Assembly (NCBI GenBank): GCA_012839145.1
Contig: DUNY01000294.1
Location: forward strand, 1-6,199
Origin: Thermoanaerobacterales bacterium
Lineage (GTDB): Bacteria; Bacillota; Thermosediminibacteria; Thermosediminibacterales; Tepidanaerobacteraceae
DNA length: 6,199 nt
Direction of reading: 5' to 3'
A program made the position numbers and the translations under genes. Positions 3,734 to 6,199 of this stretch are shown here, piece after piece; the stretch's first letter is position 1; every line of letters starts with the position of its first letter. The notes under the pieces were generated by a model that was not told the origin of the DNA, ran no database searches, and was given only the letters and a program-made list of their open reading frames with translations.

Positions 3734-6199
3734 TCACAGCTCTTCCCAAGTATATCCTTGAGTAAAATCTACTACAATAGGTACTTGTAAAGGAATTGCG
3801 TTTTCCATGTCCTCTTTGAGTATTTTTTTAACAATAGAAAGCTCGTCTTCAGGCACGTCCAAGATAATTTCGTCATGAACCTGTAATAGAATCTTAGCTT
3901 TAAGATTGTTCTGTTTTAAGTGGTTATATACCTTGACCATTGCCACTTTAATAATATCCGCTGCACTTCCTTGAATGGGCGTATTCATGGCAGTACGCTC
4001 AGCAAAAGACCTAAGATGATAATTTCTGCTGTTGATATCGGGTATATAGCGCCTACGATTGAGCAGTGTTGTCACGTACCCCTTATTTTTAGCTAACCGG
4101 ATGGTTTCCCTGATATAATCTCTAACACCGGGATATCGCTCAAAATATGCATTAATGTATTCCTGTGCTTCCTGGTTGGAAATCCCCAACCCTTGAGCCA
4201 GCCCATAGTCACTAATCCCATAAACTATACCGAAATTCACTGCCTTTGCCCTGTCTCTCAGCAGTGGTGTCACTTCTTCCGGCAATACTCCGAAAACCTC
4301 ACTGGCCGTGCGGGTATGTATGTCTTCTCCTTTGATAAAAGCTTCTATAAGACCCGGATCTTGGGATATATGGGCCAATACCCTGAGTTCTATCTGTGAA
4401 TAGTCTCCGGATAAAAGCACATGACCGGGGCCGTCAGCTGTAAAAACTCCTCGAATATGCCTACCCTCCTCGGTTTTTACAGGTATATTCTGCAGATTTG
4501 GCTCCGTACTGCTGATGCGTCCGGTAGATGTTACCGTCTGATTAAAACTTGTGTAAATCCTACTCGAGCTTTTATCCACCAGTACTAATAGGCCATCGAT
4601 ATAAGTTGACTTCATTTTCATTAAAAAACGGTATTCCAAAACATTTTCCACAATAGGATGACTTGACCGCAATTTTTCAAGGACTTCTGCATCAGTGGAG
4701 TAGCCTGTCTTGGTTCTTTTTATCACCGGCAGTGAAAGCCTCTCGAACAGTATCTCACCCAGTTGCTTAGGTGAATTTATATTAAATTCGGTGCCTGCTT
4801 GGTTGTATATATCTTCAGTAAGGCTGCCAAGCTTTTTGCCGAACTTGTTCGAAAGCTCTTGGAGTTTTTCAGGGTTTACCTTTATCCCTACATGTTCCAT
4901 GTCTGCCAAAACTACACTGAAGGGCATTTCCACATCGTAAAACAAACTCTGCATTTCACAGTCCTTTATTCTGTTATCCATTGCATTTTTTAAAGCAATA
5001 AGACATCCGGTTTTTTCCCCAAAACCGGATTTATCGGCAAGAGTTCTACCTAAATACTCCATCACCAGTGTTGGTATGTCATAACGAGGCTTTGACGGTT
5101 CCAGAAGATAACCTGCCAGCATAGTGTCAAACTGACATTTGAAATCTATACCCAGCTGTCTTAAATAGTTTCTCAAAAATTTACCGTCATGGGTTATTTT
5201 GTATATGGCCGAGTCCTCTAGAATAGACTTTAAATAACAATTAATATTATCTTCTTTTATAAAGTCAGGACCTATGCAATAATTTTTATCTTTAGTAGAA
5301 AGATATATACCATTTGTTTCATATGATGTAGAATCTTTTGTTTCCACATCGGCAAGAACCGCAACTTGTTTTAATGTAATGATCTTTTGCACTAACTCCT
5401 GTAGTGTATCAGCATTTTCAATATTTACTGTCTGCTCATCTTCCGATACTTCAAAGTCAACAGTTAGCTGAAATCGATCGATGAAGCTGTAAAACTCCAA
5501 TTCCCTGAATAATTTTATTAATTTGTCGTAATTTGGTTCACAATAAACAATATCATCAGGGTTAAATTCCAAAGGTATGTCTCTTACTATCGTGGCCAAA
5601 TACTTACTGATTTTGGCTTGTTCAGAATACTTTTCCAGATTTTCTCTAAGTTTTCCCTTTTGTTTATCCATATTATTTAAAACATTATCCACTGTGCCAA
5701 ACTCTTGGATAAGTTTTGCAGCCGTTTTTTTGCCTATTCCCGGTACTCCAGGGATATTATCGGATTTATCCCCCATCAAACCTTTCATTTCAGCCACGGC
5801 TTTCGGGAGAATACCATACCTTTCTTTGACCTTTTCATTATCATAGACTTCCATCTCAGAAATGCCTTTTATTGTAAGCATTACATTAGTGTTTGAAGAG
5901 ACCAACTGTAGAGCATCCTTGTCTCCTGTAACTATTATGGAAAAAATACCCGATTCTTCACCCTTTTTTGAAAGGGTTCCCAGAATGTCATCGGCTTCAA
6001 ATCCATCAGTCTCAATAAAACAAATATGTAGGGCTTGCAGTATCTCTTTTAAGAGGTCGAACTGCCCTATTAATTCATCGGGCGTTTTCGGCCGTGTAGC
6101 CTTGTATGCTGCATATTCATCATGCCGAAAGGTGGGGCCTTTCTTGTCAAATGCCACTGTTATATAATCGGGTTTTTCCTCCTGCAGTATTCTAAACAA
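3734..6199 (-). CDS. polA: DNA polymerase I, 5' end missing
   Basis: PolA fills gaps, removes RNA primers and serves repair. The window holds the last 821 codons. The first visible codon, TTG, is an internal Leu (LFRILQEEKPDY), and I estimate that 45-50 residues with the first catalytic Asp lie beyond the edge. Positions below count from that codon. The 5'-3' nuclease is present to about 245: VAFDKKGPTFR (15-25), FEADDILGTL (67-76), TGDKDALQL (91-99), and the helix-hairpin-helix GDKSDNIPGVPGIGKKTA (143-160). The 3'-5' exonuclease region (about 275-425) keeps DVE (284-286) but seems to lack the later metal-binding aspartates. The polymerase domain is intact: motif A GDYSQIELR (598-606), motif B RDRAKAVNFGIVYG (648-661, with Lys652, Phe656, Tyr660) and motif C LLQVHDEIILD (771-781). 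It is very close to the Bacillus large fragment. It is the first visible gene of the operon. Confidence 0.97.
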   Translation of the reverse strand: MFRILQEEKPDYITVAFDKKGPTFRHDEYAAYKATRPKTPDELIGQFDLLKEILQALHICFIETDGFEADDILGTLSKKGEESGIFSIIVTGDKDALQLVSSNTNVMLTIKGISEMEVYDNEKVKERYGILPKAVAEMKGLMGDKSDNIPGVPGIGKKTAAKLIQEFGTVDNVLNNMDKQKGKLRENLEKYSEQAKISKYLATIVRDIPLEFNPDDIVYCEPNYDKLIKLFRELEFYSFIDRFQLTVDFEVSEDEQTVNIENADTLQELVQKIITLKQVAVLADVETKDSTSYETNGIYLSTKDKNYCIGPDFIKEDNINCYLKSILEDSAIYKITHDGKFLRNYLRQLGIDFKCQFDTMLAGYLLEPSKPRYDIPTLVMEYLGRTLADKSGFGEKTGCLIALKNAMDNRIKDCEMQSLFYDVEMPFSVVLADMEHVGIKVNPEKLQELSNKFGKKLGSLTEDIYNQAGTEFNINSPKQLGEILFERLSLPVIKRTKTGYSTDAEVLEKLRSSHPIVENVLEYRFLMKMKSTYIDGLLVLVDKSSSRIYTSFNQTVTSTGRISSTEPNLQNIPVKTEEGRHIRGVFTADGPGHVLLSGDYSQIELRVLAHISQDPGLIEAFIKGEDIHTRTASEVFGVLPEEVTPLLRDRAKAVNFGIVYGISDYGLAQGLGISNQEAQEYINAYFERYPGVRDYIRETIRLAKNKGYVTTLLNRRRYIPDINSRNYHLRSFAERTAMNTPIQGSAADIIKVAMVKVYNHLKQNNLKAKILLQVHDEIILDVPEDELSIVKKILKEDMENAIPLQVPIVVDFTQGYTWEEL

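Noticed and set aside
6197..6199. TTG as the start codon of polA
   Set aside because: It is simply the first codon in the window. The family has about 45-50 more residues here, including the first nuclease aspartate, so the TTG is an internal Leu.
1..6199. CRISPR array, transposase, phage or defence genes
   Set aside because: No regularly spaced repeats and no such proteins are seen on either strand; the genes are mostly housekeeping.

Overview
The window looks like a chromosomal stretch of a low-GC Gram-positive bacterium of the Clostridia. The evidence is AT-rich DNA, strong AGGAGG-like ribosome binding sites, a TTG start on coaE and a probable GTG start on the next gene. PolA closely resembles the Bacillus/Clostridia family, and the gene order polA-coaE-lytic transglycosylase is, from memory, a common arrangement in Clostridia. 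The archaeal-type nicotinate phosphoribosyltransferase would fit an anaerobe of the Thermoanaerobacterales/Thermosediminibacterales sort. The genus is a guess. No mobile element, CRISPR array, rRNA or tRNA is visible.

Layout. Positions 1-696 (minus) hold the N-terminal 232 codons of an extracytoplasmic solute-binding lipoprotein of the peptide/nickel ABC family, cut by the left edge. The 228-base gap 697-924 is a divergent regulatory region. It contains a good sigma-A-type promoter for the binding protein with a palindrome between its -35 and -10 boxes, a leader of about 100 nt with two hairpins, and a weaker promoter for ndk. ndk (925-1329, plus) meets a nicotinate phosphoribosyltransferase (1334-2368, minus) tail to tail with only 4 bases between the stops.

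From the right edge to 1334 everything lies on the minus strand and reads like one operon: polA (5' end missing, ending 3734), coaE (3106-3720), a membrane-anchored lytic transglycosylase (2579-3145, overlapping coaE), a 210-base gap, then the nicotinate phosphoribosyltransferase. The gap is not plain spacer. It holds a strong 44-base imperfect hairpin and, just downstream, a hydrophobic 40-codon reading frame without a ribosome binding site that may be the remnant of a small membrane protein.

Functionally the operon mixes DNA repair/replication (PolA, apparently without working proofreading), cofactor supply (CoaE makes CoA; the phosphoribosyltransferase salvages nicotinate to NAD) and cell wall turnover. 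ndk balances nucleoside triphosphate pools. These are mostly housekeeping genes. I see no evidence of a new multi-gene system. The points most worth a second look are the solute-binding-protein leader and the gap at 2369-2578.
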